The notes below the pieces were generated by a model that had not been told where the DNA came from, did no database searches, and saw only the letters and a list, made by a program, of their open reading frames with translations. A program made the position numbers and the translations under genes. 64,000 bases of DNA from contig NC_084805.1 of the NCBI RefSeq assembly GCF_963583255.1, forward strand, positions 10,284,827-10,348,826, given 5' to 3'. Each line of letters begins with the position of its first letter. The first letter of the stretch is position 1. This DNA is from Pyrus communis. Taxonomy: Eukaryota; Streptophyta; Magnoliopsida; Rosales; Rosaceae. Shown piece after piece: positions 21,312 to 33,694 of the stretch.

Positions 21312-23504
21312 TGATAGAAGCATATTTAGGCGACTTACTTAGCTTGTTTTCGTGCATTTATATTGTTAATTCATAGTTGTTTTAGTCGTTTAAGCCATTT
21401 TCGTGTGTTTTTAGGTTCATATGGCTAGGGAAGCAAAAAGATGCATTTTGGAGCATTTTGGAGCAAAATTGGACTTGGAATGGATAGCTTATGTTTGGAG
21501 CAAAAGGAATGGACGAAATTGAAGGATTCCTAATCCATTGCAGCCACATGCATTCACATGCATAAATCAGCCACATGCATCTCCCATCACCATATCAGAT
21601 TTCCATCATATTCACATGCATTCCATCCTTTAAAACATTGCACATGCACTCCCTTTAATTAATTAAGCCACATGCACTCCCATCCATTTCATCATTGCAG
21701 CCAACACATGCTTTCACATGCATTTTCAGATTGTCCCCTTGCACATGCAGCCACATATTCATTGCACATGCAATTTCAACCCACATGCATCCTTTAATCA
21801 TTCAAACATGCAGCCACATTCCCTCCTAGCTGTCATGTTCCCCCCATTTCACCTATAAATAAGCATTCATTCTTATTCATTCTCACACACTCTTCCACCA
21901 CAGAAATTCATCCATTCACTCCACCATTCCATCCATTAACACACCTCAACTCATTCACTCTTCCATTTTCAGAATGTAGACATCAAACCACCCTTGTCGT
22001 GCCTCTCCCTTACAATCCAAACACCATCCTTCCATTTTCACCACTCCCCAAACCATTCACACCATCAAACTATCCTTAGACCTTGTGCTACAACGAAGAG
22101 GAAGAGAAGAGTGCCTAAACGTTCATACAATTCAAGTTTGAGTTGTTGGAATGTTTAGGTGTTTCTTTGATTTCAATGTTTAATTTCAATACTCTTTGTT
22201 TTGTACGTATGAGGAATGGAAGAGAAGAGTGCCTAAACGTTCATACAATTCAAGTTTGAGTTGTTGGAATGTTTAGGTGTTTCTTTGATTTCAAAGTTAT
22301 GAGGAAATTCGAAATATATGTTTATGCTTACATTTTGATTTGATTACTTCTAATTGCGTTTCATAAGTTGTGATTCAATTTGTTTAACCGTTTGATTGAT
22401 AACTTATTTATGTATGTTTATTGAGAGTGCACGCTTACTTTTCATGCATGAATATGACGCTAGAATATAAGTGAGTTTCACCTAATAGTTACGAACTTAT
22501 ATTCACAAGTAGTGGAGGTTGCTTATAAACAATCGCGTTAAACGAATTCTTGGCATAAGTTTCATGCGTATTCCATAGTAACGAATGCCTCGTCAACACT
22601 TATAATTTTCATAGAGCGTAATGATTCTTGCTTGTATCTCTATTATGCAATCATGTAGGGGACTTGTGGGGAATGTTTTGAATTGTTGTATGCGCTAACC
22701 CATCCAATTCAATAACGTTAGGAAGATTTGAAGGTTAATTAGTGCATCACGGTTAACTTGGGGTGTTGAGAATTCATGGTTTATTGAAATGCAATTGGAA
22801 ATCATTTTATTATGCAAGTGTAACATGTAAGGAGATGAACCCCTTAGCTAGCATCCATCCATTCTATTCTATCACAAATCCATATTTACATTCTGTCTAG
22901 TTTATTAATTTGTTTCATTATTTCAATTTTCGTCAAATCTAATTCCCCCTTTACTTTAATGTCCAATTTAGTTAGAAAGTGTTTTAGTTTGTGTTTATAA
23001 GTATTGTGATTCAATTTATTACATAAATTCGTCCAAATTCACCAAAGTGCTCAAAACTGCCCAGAAAGTGTTTTTAAGGCAGTTTTGAGTGTTTTGGGTG
23101 ATGTTTGAGTCTTTTGGTTTGTTTTAATGTTTTAAGTGTTTAGTTTTACATTCTTTGAGTTAGTTTAGTGTTTTATATTGTGTTTTTACGTTCTTGAGTC
23201 AAGTTATTACTTAATTTCGTCCAAATTTGTGTTTGTGCTCAAATCTGCCCAGAAAGTGGTTTTTAGGCAGATTTGAGTGTGTTTGTGTTGTTTTGAGTCT
23301 TTTGGTTTGTCTTAGTGTTTTAAAGTTTAGTTTTGCATTCTTTGAGTCTAGTATAGTGTTTCATATTGTTATTTTACGTTTTTGAGTCAAATCCAAGTGG
23401 TTAACAATCCCTCCTAATCCCCGGTTAAGAACGATCCCTACTTATACTTATACTACAATTGACAAAAAGAGGGTTTAATTTATGCGCGTATAATTCTCGC
23501 ATCA
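21312..23504 (+). mobile_element. 3' LTR of element D
   Basis: 2,193 bp from TGATAGAAGC, next to the polypurine tract, to CTCGCATCA. It is near-identical to the 5' LTR over the first roughly 550 bp and clearly different after the TATA box. It is followed by AACAC and a minus LTR piece rather than by the GTGAA seen left of the 5' LTR. Confidence 0.85.
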
Positions 23505-23825
23505 AACACTATACTAGACTCAAAGAATGCAAAACTAAACTTTAAAACACTAAGACAAACCAAAAGACTCAAAACAACACAAACACACTCAAATCTGCCT
23601 AAAAACCACTTTCTGGGCAGGTTTGAGCAAAACCACAAATTTGGACGAAATTAAGTAATAACTTGACTCAAGAACGTAAAAACACAATATAAAACACTAA
23701 ACTAACTCAAAGAATGTAAAACTAAACACTTAAAACATTAAAACAAACCAAAAGACTCAAACATCACCCAAAACACTCAAAACTGCCTTAAAATCACTTT
23801 CTGGGCAGTTTTGAGCACTTTGGTG
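23505..23825 (-). mobile_element. LTR piece, minus orientation
   Basis: About 320 bp of the R/U5-side LTR core (CTCAAAGAATG, AAACTGCC, AATTTGGACGAAAT) in reverse. It ends within GGTGA, where orientation flips to plus. Confidence 0.75.
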
Positions 23826-24366
23826 ATGTCTGAGTCTTTTGGTTTGTTTTAATGTTTTAAGTGTTTAGTTTTACATTCTCTGAGTTAGTTTAGTGTTTTA
23901 TATTGTGTTTTTACGTTCTTGAGTCAAGTTATTACTTAATTTCGTCCAAATTTGTGGTTTTGCTCAAATCTGCCCAGAAAGTGGTTTTTAGGCAGATTTG
24001 AGTGTGTTTGTGTTGTTTTGAGTCTTTTGGTTTGTCTTAGTGTTTTAACGTTTAGTTTCACATTCTTTGAGTCTAGTATAGTGTTTTATATTGTGTTTTT
24101 ACGTTTGAATCAAACCATAATCTTAAATTCGTCCAACATTGGGTTTAAGGTCAGAAACTGCCTAGTTAGTGTTTTTAGGCAGTTTTGAGTCTTTTGAACT
24201 TGTTTTGAGTCCTTTGAGTCTTTGTGAACGTTTTTAACTTTGTTTTTACGTTTTTGAGTCAAATCCAAGTGATTAACAATCCCTCCTAATCCCCGGTCCA
24301 GAACGATCCCTACTTATACATATACTACAATTTGACGAAAAGAGGGTTTAATTTGTGTGCGTATAA
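23826..24366 (+). mobile_element. LTR piece, plus orientation
   Basis: About 540 bp from the GAGTCTTTTGG core to GTGCGTATAAA, missing only the last few LTR bases (TCTCGCATCA). Orientation then flips back to minus at a run of A. It includes the variant block with ATTGGGTTTAAGGTCAGAAA, diagnostic of the E3/E2 LTR subfamily. Confidence 0.75.
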
Positions 24367-26697
24367 AAACAACACAAACACACTCAAATCTGCCTAAAAA
24401 CCACTTTCTGGGCAGATTTGAGCAAAACCACAAATTTGGACGAAATTAAGTAATAACTTGACTCAAGAACGTAAAAACACAATATAAAACACTAAACTAA
24501 CTCAAAGAATGTAAAACTAAACACTTAAAACATTAAAACAAACCAAAAGACTCAAACATCACCCAAAACACTCAAAACTGCCTTAAAATCACTTTCTGGG
24601 CAGTTTTGAGCACTTTGGTGAATTTGGACGAAATTATGTAACAAAATGAATCAAAACACTTATAAACATAAACTAAAACACTTTCTACTAAATTGGACAA
24701 TAAAGTAAAGGGGGATTGAGTTTTATACGAAATTAAATAAAATGTACAGATTCGAATTAAGACAGATAGTATATATGAATGTGATGAAATGGAATGAATG
24801 GATGGATGCTAGCCAAGGGGTTCATCTCCATACATGTTATACTTGCATAATAAAACGATTTCCAATTGCATTTCAATAAATCATTAATTCTCAACACCCC
24901 AAGTTAACCGTGATGCACTAATTAACCTTCAAATCTTCCTAACGTTATTGAATTGGATGATTGCATACGACAACCCAAAACATTCCCCACAAGTCCCCTA
25001 CATGATTGCATAATAGAGATACAAGCAAGAATCATTACGCTCTATGAAAATTATCAGTGTTGACGGGGCATTCGTTACTATGATTGCATGAAACTTATGC
25101 CAAGAATTCGTTTAACGCGATTGTTTATAAGCAACCTCCACTACTTGTGAATATAAGTTCGTAACTATTAGGTGAAACTCACTTATATTCTAGTGTCATA
25201 TTCATGCATGAAAATTAAGCGTGCACTCTCAATAAACATACATAAATAAGTTATCAATCAAACAGTTAAACAAATTGAATCCACAACTTATGAAACGCAA
25301 TTAGAAGTAATCAAATCAAAATGCAAGCATAAACATATATTTCGAATTACCCCCTAACCAAGGGGGGTTTAGTTCCTCATGGTACAAAACAAAGAGAATC
25401 AAAGAAACACCTAAACATTCCAACAACTCAAACTTGAATTGTATGAACGTTTAGGTCCTCTTCTCTTCCATTCCTCATTCGTACAAAACAAAGAGTATTG
25501 AAATTAAACATTGAAATCAAAGAAACACCTAAACATTCCAACAACTCAAACTTGAATTGTATGAACATTTAGGCACTCTTCTCTTCCTCTTCGTTGTAGC
25601 ACAAGGTCTAAGGATAGTTTGATGGTGTGAATGGTTTGGGGAGTGGTGAAGATGGAAGGATGGTGTTTGGATTGTAAGGGAGTGGTGCCTCAAGGCCACG
25701 GCACCAAGGGCAGTTTGTGATGGTCTACATTCTGAAAATGGAAGGGTTTGTGTTGTGGTATGTACAATGGATGAATTTCTGAAATGGAGGAGTTTATGGA
25801 AGAGTGTTTGGAATGGGTGAATTTCTGGCACAAAGGCCTTATTTCTGTGGTGAATGGATTGTGTATGAATGAGTGTGAATGAATGAGTATTTATAGGTGA
25901 AATGGGGGGAACATGACAGCTAGGTTGCATGTGCACATGTTGGTTGAATGATTATGAGTGCATGTGGCTGAAATAGCATGTGGAATGGCTGGAAATGCAA
26001 GGAGAAGGCATGTGCACGGTTTTGGGAGAGAATGGGAGTGCAAGTGGCTGAAATTTTAGAGGAACAAGTGCATGTGGCTGCATTGTGGTGCAATGATGGA
26101 GGAACAATCTGAAAATGCAAGGTATGGCTGGAATGATTGTGTTTGTTTGAATGTGCATGTGATTAAATTAAAGGATGCAAAGTAAATAAATAATGAATGC
26201 ATGTGTTGAATTATGAAGATGCATGTGCAATGAAGTGGAATGACAATCTGAAATGGGATAGGTACCCACGGCAATGATGATTTCTGGTGGTGTTTTGGGT
26301 GCATGTGGAATGAATGATTTCTTGGTGAGTGGATGCATGTGTTGATTAAAGGGGGAATGCAAAGGAAAAGCTAGAAACGCATGTGAAGTGGCTGCAAGGT
26401 GAATGAATAATGAAATGGGAAAGCATGTGCAAGGTTTTGGTGTGAATGATTGAATGTGCATGTGGCTGCAATGGAGGAGGAATCCTTCAAATTCGTCCAT
26501 CCTCTTGGCTCCAAGCATATGATATCCATTCCAATCTGTAATTTGCTCCAAAAGGCTCCAAAAGGCATCCTTTTGCATACTTTGCCCTTAGAACCTGAAA
26601 ACACACAAAAGAAGCATAAAGGACTAAAATAACTAAAGAAACATAACGTAAATGCACGAGAACAAGCCATTTAAGTCGCATGAATATGCTCCTATCA
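24367..26697 (-). mobile_element. Athila-type LTR, minus strand, 5' portion missing
   Basis: 2.33 kb running to the intact terminus ATGCTCCTATCA and directly abutting E0 gag. The outer terminus (TGATGCGAG) is lost in the orientation switch at 24366. It contains the inverted TATA box (about 25889-25896) and the TGCATG-rich U3. The U3 reading frames (for example 25529-25936) are shared by other LTRs and not considered genes. Confidence 0.82.
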
Positions 26698-27281
26698 AAG
26701 ATCCAAACAAGCATCTTAAAGAGTTTGAAGTAGTTTGTTCAAGCATGACTCCCGTCAATGTTGACGGAAGTATTTTGAAGATGAAAGCTTTTCCGTTCTC
26801 TTTAATGGATAAAGCTAAGGATTGGTTATACGAGTTGGCTCCTGGCACTGTCACTTCATGGGAGAATATGAAAAGAGCGTTTTTGGAGAAGTTTTTCCCA
26901 ACTTCTCGCATCATTCTTCTTCGTAAAAAAATAAGTGGAATTCAACAAGATGAAGGTGAGTCTTTTCCTGCATACTATGAACGTTTTAAATCACTTGTTG
27001 CTTCTTGTCCACAGCATCAAATGAAGGAGGAGCTACTTTTGCAATACTTCTACGAGGGCCTCCTACCATTAGAACGTCAAATGCTCGATGCCTCGGCAGG
27101 TGGAGCATTAGTGGACAAAACACCTATGGCTGCCAAGACCTTGATTTCTAATCGAGCGTTGAACGATCAACAATACGAAGGAGTAGGCCAAAGAGGACCC
27201 CCACGGCAACATGTTCATGAGGTAAGTTCTACTTCCGACATTAATTCACAATTGGCTAATCTTAATTCTATTGTGTCTTAG
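26698..27281 (+). pseudogene. gag: E0 gag, N-terminally truncated (Athila lineage)
   Basis: Structural protein of the retrotransposon particle. The 5' end is lost at the LTR insertion; the first E0 codons read DPNKHLKEF. The conserved gag domain follows: LMDKAKDWLYEL, the W...F..KFFPTSR block, ESFPAYYERFKSL, FYEGL and the GGALVDKT motif, all characteristic of Athila gag. An in-frame TAG (27279-27281) separates it from the zinc-knuckle part. Otherwise the frame is open. Confidence 0.85.
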
Positions 27282-29157
27282 TTGGCCGAGGGCATGAAGA
27301 TGCAAGGACCAATTGTATGTGGCGTATGTTCTATGCATGGACATGCCTCTGAAAAATGTCCACAGTTGATTGAAAATGGTGGATGGGAAAGCGCCAATGC
27401 AATTGGGTTTCAAGGCCAAAACCAACCAAGGAACGATCCTTATTCCAACACATATAATCCCGGTTGGAGAGACCACCCAAATTTCAAATGGAGGGAGCCC
27501 CAACAATCTCAAAACCAAGGAGGCTTTAGGCAACAACCCCCTGGGTTCTTTCCCAAAACCTACGCCCCACCCCAAAATCAAGCCCAATCCGGCCCAAGTG
27601 CCTCAGGTACGTCTCTTGACAATGATGCACTTCTTATGATACTAACTAAGTTGTCTAATGGGCAGGACGATCAAGCTAAGGCTATGCAAAACCAAGACAA
27701 AAGGGTGGATCAATTGGAGAAACAAATGGGGCAAATTGCCGAGTTTATGGGGCAGTTTCGTGAACAAGGAAAGCTCCCTAGTTCCACCGTTCCAAATCCA
27801 AAGGGAAGCTTCGAAAGTGCAAAGGCCATAACCTTGAGAAGTGGAAAAGAGATTGGGGCAGATCCTACACCATCACAATCAGGTCCCAAAGGTGATGAAA
27901 ACTTGCAAATTGAAGAGGAAGAATCAAGCAAACCCACGGCAAAGGTGGGAGAGTCTTTGCCGCAAGTTCCTAGTGCCCCAAAACTGTCTAATTCGGCCAA
28001 AAAGGGTAAGAATGTGTCAAATTCGGTTTCTACTAATGCTTTTCCTTCGAATGCTCCTTTTCCTAGTAGGTTTATGCAAACAAGGAAGGAAGAAGCTGAA
28101 AAGGACATCCTTGAGACATTTAGGAAAGTTCAAGTGAACATACCCTTGTTGGATGCAATCAAGCAAGTCCCTAGATACGCCAAGTTTTTGAAGGAGTTGT
28201 GCACCACTAGGAAGAGGATGTCGACCAAGGAAGTGGTAAAAGTAGGTGAGAATGTGTCCGCCATCTTGCAACGCAAACTACCTCCCAAATGCAAAGATCC
28301 GGGTAGTTTCACCATTCCTTGTGTCATAGGTAACACTAGATTTGAATCTGCCATGCTTGACTTAGGTGCTTCTATAAATGTTATGCCATATTCCATATAT
28401 GCATCTATGAACCTAGGAGCATTGAAAAAGGATGGTGTTATCATACAATTGGCCGATAGATCTAATGCCTATCCAAAGGGAGTTTTGGAAGATGTTTTGG
28501 TGCAGGTTAATCATTTGATCTTTCCGGCGGATTTCTATGTCCTTGAGATGGATGAATCGGATCATGCACCCTCGCTGCCCATTCTACTTGGAAGGCCATT
28601 CATGAAAACGGCCCGGACTAAGATTGACGTGTTTAATGGAACTTTGTCCATGGAATTTGATGGGGAAGTTGTTAATTTCAATCTTTCCGATTCTATTAAG
28701 TATCCTAGTGAAGATCATTCATGTTTCTCTATTGATACTGTTGACTCTTTGTCGCAGGGATACCTTGAAGATTTGAATGATGATATGCTTGAAAAAGTCA
28801 TTACAAGTGGTGTAGAAGTCAAAACCAAGGGAGCAACATCCATGCAACCCCACGACACAAATACACTATCCTATGCCGTGCCTCCTAGTGAGGATTTTCT
28901 TGAAGTAGTTGCTGCCCTTGAGTCATCACCAATACATGATGGTAAGTTTCCCAACAAAGAGTCCATTCCCATTTCGACTAACAAGTTGCTTCCATCCATA
29001 ATTCAGGCACCTATCCTTGAACTCAAACCTTTGCCAAGCCATTTGAAGTACATTTTCTTGGGAAAAAAATGAGACACTGCCTGCCATCATATCATCATCC
29101 CTCACGGCACAAGAGGAGGAAAAACTCATGCATGTGTTGAAGGAGTACAAATCTGCC
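27282..29157 (+). pseudogene. gag-pro: E0 gag C-terminus and aspartic protease (Athila lineage)
   Basis: Continues gag in the same frame. It has a CCHC zinc knuckle, CGVCSMHGHASEKC (about residues 11-24 after the stop), a Gln/Pro-rich linker, the EKQMGQIAEF...GQF block, and LRSGKE. The protease (about residues 340-480) carries MLDLGASINVMP as active site and ILLGRPF as the second conserved motif. The frame ends at 29072 because an A7 run (29063-29070) has one A too many; in the shifted frame it stays open to 29157, where the compound element inserted (TSD CTGCC). The protease normally matures gag-pol. Confidence 0.87.
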
Positions 29158-31648
29158 TGATAGGAGCATATTCATGCGACTTAAATGGCTTGTTCTCGTG
29201 CATTTACGTTATGTTTCTTTAGTTATTTTAGTCCTTTATGCTTCTTTTGTGTGTTTTCAGGTTCTAAGGGCAAAGTATGCAAAAGGATGCCTTTTGGAGC
29301 CTTTTGGAGCAAATTAGAGATTGGAATGGATATCATATGCTTGGAGCCAAGAGGATGGACGAAATTGAAGGATTCCTCCTCCATTGCAGCCACATGCACA
29401 TTCAATCATTCACACCAAAACCTTGCACATGCTTTCCCATTTCATTATTCATTCACCTTGCAGCCACTCCACATGCATTTCTAGCTTTTCCTTTGCATTC
29501 CCCCTTTAATCAACACATGCATCCACTCACCAAGAAATCATTCATTCCACATGCACCCAAAACACCACCAGAAATCATCATTGCCGTGGGTACCTATCCC
29601 ATTTCAGATTGTCATTCCACTTCATTGCACATGCATCTTCATAATTCAACACATGCATTCATTATTTATTTACTTTGCATCCTTTAATTTAATCACATGC
29701 ACATTCAAACAAACACAATCATTCCAGCCATACCTTGCATTTTCAGATTGTTCCTCTATCATTGCACCACAATGCAGCCACATGCACTTGTTCCTCTAAC
29801 ATTTCAGCCACTTGCACTCCCATTCTCTCCCAAAACCGTGCACATGCCTTCTCCTTGCATTTCCAGCCATTCCACATGCTATTTCAGCCACATGCACTCA
29901 TAATCATTCAACCAACATGTGCACATGCAACCTAGCTGTCATGTTCCCCCCATTTCACCTATAAATACTCATTCATTCACACTCATTCAGACACAATCCA
30001 TTCACCACAGAAATAAGGCCTTTGTGCCAAAAATTCATCCATTCCAAACACTCTTCCATAAACTCATCCATTGCAGAAATGTAGACATCAAACCACCCTT
30101 GTGCCGTGCCTTCCCTATTAATCCAAACACCACTCCCCAAACCATTCACACCATCAAACTATCCTTAGACCTTGTGCTACAACAACGAGGAAGAGAAGAG
30201 TGCCTAAACGTTCATACAATTCAAGTTTGAGTTGTTGGAATGTTTAGGTGTTTCTTTGATTTCAATGTTTAAATTCAATTCTCTTTGTTTTGTACGTATG
30301 AGGAATGGAAGAGAAGAGTGCCTAAACGTTCATACAATTCAAGTTTGAGTTGTTGGAATGTTTAGGTGTTTCTTTGATTTCAAAGTTGTGAGGAAATTCG
30401 AAATATATGTTTATGCTTACATTTTGATTTGATTACTTCTAATTGCGTTTCATAAGTTGTGATTCAATTTGTTTAACCGTTTGATTGATAACTTATTTAT
30501 GTATGTTTATTGAGAGTGCACGCTTAATTTTCATGCATGAATATGACGCTAGAATATAAGTGAGTTTCACCTAATAGTTACGAACTTATATTCACAAGTA
30601 GTGGAGGTTGCTTATAAACAATCGCGTTAAACGAATTCTTGGCATAAGTTTCATGCAATCATAGTAACGAATGCCTCGTCAACACTTATAATTTTCATAG
30701 AGCGTAATGATTCTTGCTTGTACCTCTTCTATGCATTCATGTTGAGGACTTGTGGGGAATGTTTTGAATTGTCGCATGCATCATCCAATTCAATAACGTT
30801 AGGAAGATTTGAAGGTTAATTAGTGCATCACGGTTAACTTGGGGTGTTGAGAATTCATGGTTTATTGAAATGCAATTGGAAATCTTTTTATTATGCAAGT
30901 GTAACATGTGTGGAGAAGAACCTTCTAGCTAGCATTCATCCATTCATTTCATCACATTCATATATACTATCTGTTTTAATTCGAATCTGTACATTTTAGT
31001 TTAATTTCATCCAAAACCAATCCCCCTTTACTTTAATGTCCAATTTAGTTAGAAATACATTTAGTTTGTGCTTTTAAGTGTTTTGATTCATTTTATTTCC
31101 CAATTTCGTCCAAATTCACCAAAGTGCTCAAAACTGCCCAGAAAGTGATTTTAAGGCAGTTTTGAGTGTTTTGGATGATGTTTGAGTCTTTTGGTTTGTT
31201 TTAATGTTTTAAGTGTTTAGTTTTACATTCTTTGAGTTAGAAAGTGTTTTAGTTTGTGTTTATGAGTGTTTTGATTCATTTTGTTACACAATTTCGTCCA
31301 AATTCACCAAAGTGCTCAAAACTGCCCAGAAAGTGATTTTAAGGCAGTTTTGAGTGTTTTGGGTGATGTTTGAGTCTTTTGGTTTGTTTTAGTGTTTTAA
31401 AGTTTAGTTTTGCATTCTTTGAGTCTAGTATAGTGTTTTATATTGTGTTTTTACGTTTGAATCAAACCATAATCTTAAATTCGTCCAACATTGGGTTTAA
31501 GGTCAGAAACTGCCTAGTTAGTGTTTTTAGGCAGTTTTGAGTCTTTTGAACTTGTTTTGAGTCCTTTGAGTCTTTGTGAACGTTTTTAACTTTGTTTTTA
31601 CGTTTTTGAGTCAAATCCAAGTGATTAACAATCCCTCCTAATCCCCGG
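29158..31648 (+). mobile_element. E3 5' LTR, missing its last roughly 80 bp
   Basis: 2,491 bp. It starts TGATAGGAGC; TATA box 29960-29967; ten CATGCA motifs between 29393 and 29929. It is intact to CTAATCCCCGG (31638-31648), where the sequence changes to the complement of a tRNA-Asp PBS and a minus LTR instead of continuing TCCAGAACG to the CGCATCA end. Confidence 0.85.
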
Positions 31649-31664
31649 CAACGGCGCCAAAATT
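31642..31664 (-). other. Orphan tRNA-Asp primer-binding site at the head-to-head junction
   Basis: TCCCCGGCAACGGCGCCA (31642-31659) plus the AAATT spacer next to a minus LTR. Its first seven bases are shared with the plus LTR on the left. The internal region that should follow the PBS is absent. Confidence 0.85.
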
Positions 31665-33694
31665 TGATGCGAGATTTATACGCACACAAATTAACCCTCT
31701 TTTTCGTCAAATTGTAGTATATGTATAAGTAGGGATCGTTCTAGACCGGGGATTAGGAGGGATTGTTAATCACTTGGATTTGACTCAAAAACGTAAAAAC
31801 AAAGTTAAAAACGTTCACAAAGACTCAAAGGACTCAAAACAAGTTCAAAAGACTCAAAACTGCCTAAAAACACTAACTAGGCAGTTTCTGACCTTAAACC
31901 CAATGTTGGACGAATTTAAGATTATGGTTTGATTCAAACGTAAAAACACAATATAAAACACTATACTAGACTCAAAGAATGCAAAACTAAACTTTAAAAC
32001 ACTAAAACAAACCAAAAGACTCAAACATCACCCAAAACACTCAAAACTGCCTTAAAATCACTTTCTGGGCAGTTTTGAGCACTTTGGTGAATTTGGACGA
32101 AATTGTGTAACAAAATGAATCAAAACACTCATAAACACAAACTAAAACACTTTCTAACTCAAAGAATGTAAAACTAAACACTTAAAACATTAAAACAAAC
32201 CAAAAGACTCAAACATCACCCAAAACACTCAAAACTGCCTTAAAATCACTTTCTGGGCAGTTTTGAGCACTTTGGTGAATTTGGACGAAATTGGGAAATA
32301 AAATGAATCAAAACACTCATAAACACAAACTAAATGTATTTCTAACTAAATTGGACATTAAAGTAAAGGGGGATTGGTTTTGGATGAAATTAAACTAAAA
32401 TGTACAGATTCGAATTAAAACAGATAGTATATATGAATGTGATGAAATGAATGGATGAATGCTAGCTAGAAGGTTCTTCTCCACACATGTTACACTTGCA
32501 TAATAAAATGATTTCCAATTGCATTTCAATAAACCATTAATTCTCAACACCCCAAGTTAACCGTGATGCACTAATTAACCTTCAAATCTTTCTAACGTTA
32601 TTGAATTGGATGATGCATGCGACAATTCAAAACATTCCCCACAAGTCCTCAACATGAATGCATAGAAGAGGTACAAGCAAGAATCATTACGCTCTATGAA
32701 AATTATAAGTGTTGACGAGGCATTCGTTACTATGATTGCATGAAACTTATGCCAAGAATTCGTTTAACGCGATTGTTTATAAGCAACCTCCACTACTTGT
32801 GAATATAAGTTCGTAACTATTAGGTGAAACTCACTTATATTCTAGCGTCATATTCATGCATGAAAATTAAGCGTGCGCTCTCAATAAACATACATAAATA
32901 AGTTATCAATCAAACGGTTAAACAAATTGAATCACAACTTATGAAACGCAATTAGAAGTAATCAAATCAAAATGTAAGCATAAACATATATTTCGAATTT
33001 CCTCATAACTTTGAAATCAAAGAAACACCTAAACATTCCAACAACTCAAACTTGAATTGTATGAACGTTTAGGCACTCTTCTCTTCCATTCCTCATACGT
33101 ACAAAACAAAGAGAATTGAATTTAAACATTGAAATCAAAGAAACACCTAAACATTCCAACAACTCAAACTTGAATTGTATGAACGTTTAGGCACTCTTCT
33201 CTTCCTCGTTGTTGTAGCACAAGGTCTAAGGATAGTTTGATGGTGTGAATGGTTTGGGGAGTGGTGTTTGGATTAATAGGGAAGGCACGGCACAAGGGTG
33301 GTTTGATGTCTACATTTCTGCAATGGATGAGTTTATGGAAGAGTGTTTGGAATGGATGAATTTCTGGCACAAAGGCCTTATTTCTGTGGTGAATGGATTG
33401 TGTATGAATGAGTGTGAATGAATGAGTATTTATAGGTGAAATGGGGGGAACATGACAGCTAGGTTGCATGTGCACATGTTGGTTGAATGATTATGAGTGC
33501 ATGTGGCTGAAATAGCATGTGGAATGGCTGGAAATGCAAGGAGAAGGCATGTGCACGGTTTTGGGAGAGAATGGGAGTGCAAGTGGCTGAAATGTTAGAG
33601 GAACAAGTGCATGTGGCTGCATTGTGGTGCAATGATGGAGGAACAATCTGAAAATGCAAGGTATGGCTGGAATGATTGTGTTTGTTTGAATGTG

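Larger units (their letters stand above)
8711..23504 (+). mobile_element. Element D: non-autonomous Athila-derived LTR retrotransposon (LARD-like) with nested insertions
   Basis: In order: 5' LTR, tRNA-Asp PBS, gag remnant, pol scrap, poly-A tract, gene B on the opposite strand, 3' untranslated block, polypurine tract and 3' LTR. Protease, reverse transcriptase and integrase are absent, so mobilisation would need an autonomous relative such as E0. Two foreign insertions interrupt it: the TRIM array (11398-14525) and a solo LTR (15648-18072). The flanks differ (GTGAA left, AACAC right), so no target duplication survives and at least one flank was rearranged. Removing the insertions leaves about 9.2 kb. 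Confidence 0.82.

Noticed and set aside
27370..28271. Alternative-frame and antisense ORFs over gag-pro
   Set aside because: They are shadows of the gag-protease frame, which carries the zinc knuckle and protease motifs.
29185..30230. ORFs of 60-136 codons inside LTRs, repeated in many copies on both strands (for example the 99-, 136- and 103-codon frames)
   Set aside because: They lie mostly upstream of the LTR TATA box, overlap each other in several frames and break in older LTR subfamilies. Their conservation is explained by recent LTR copying.
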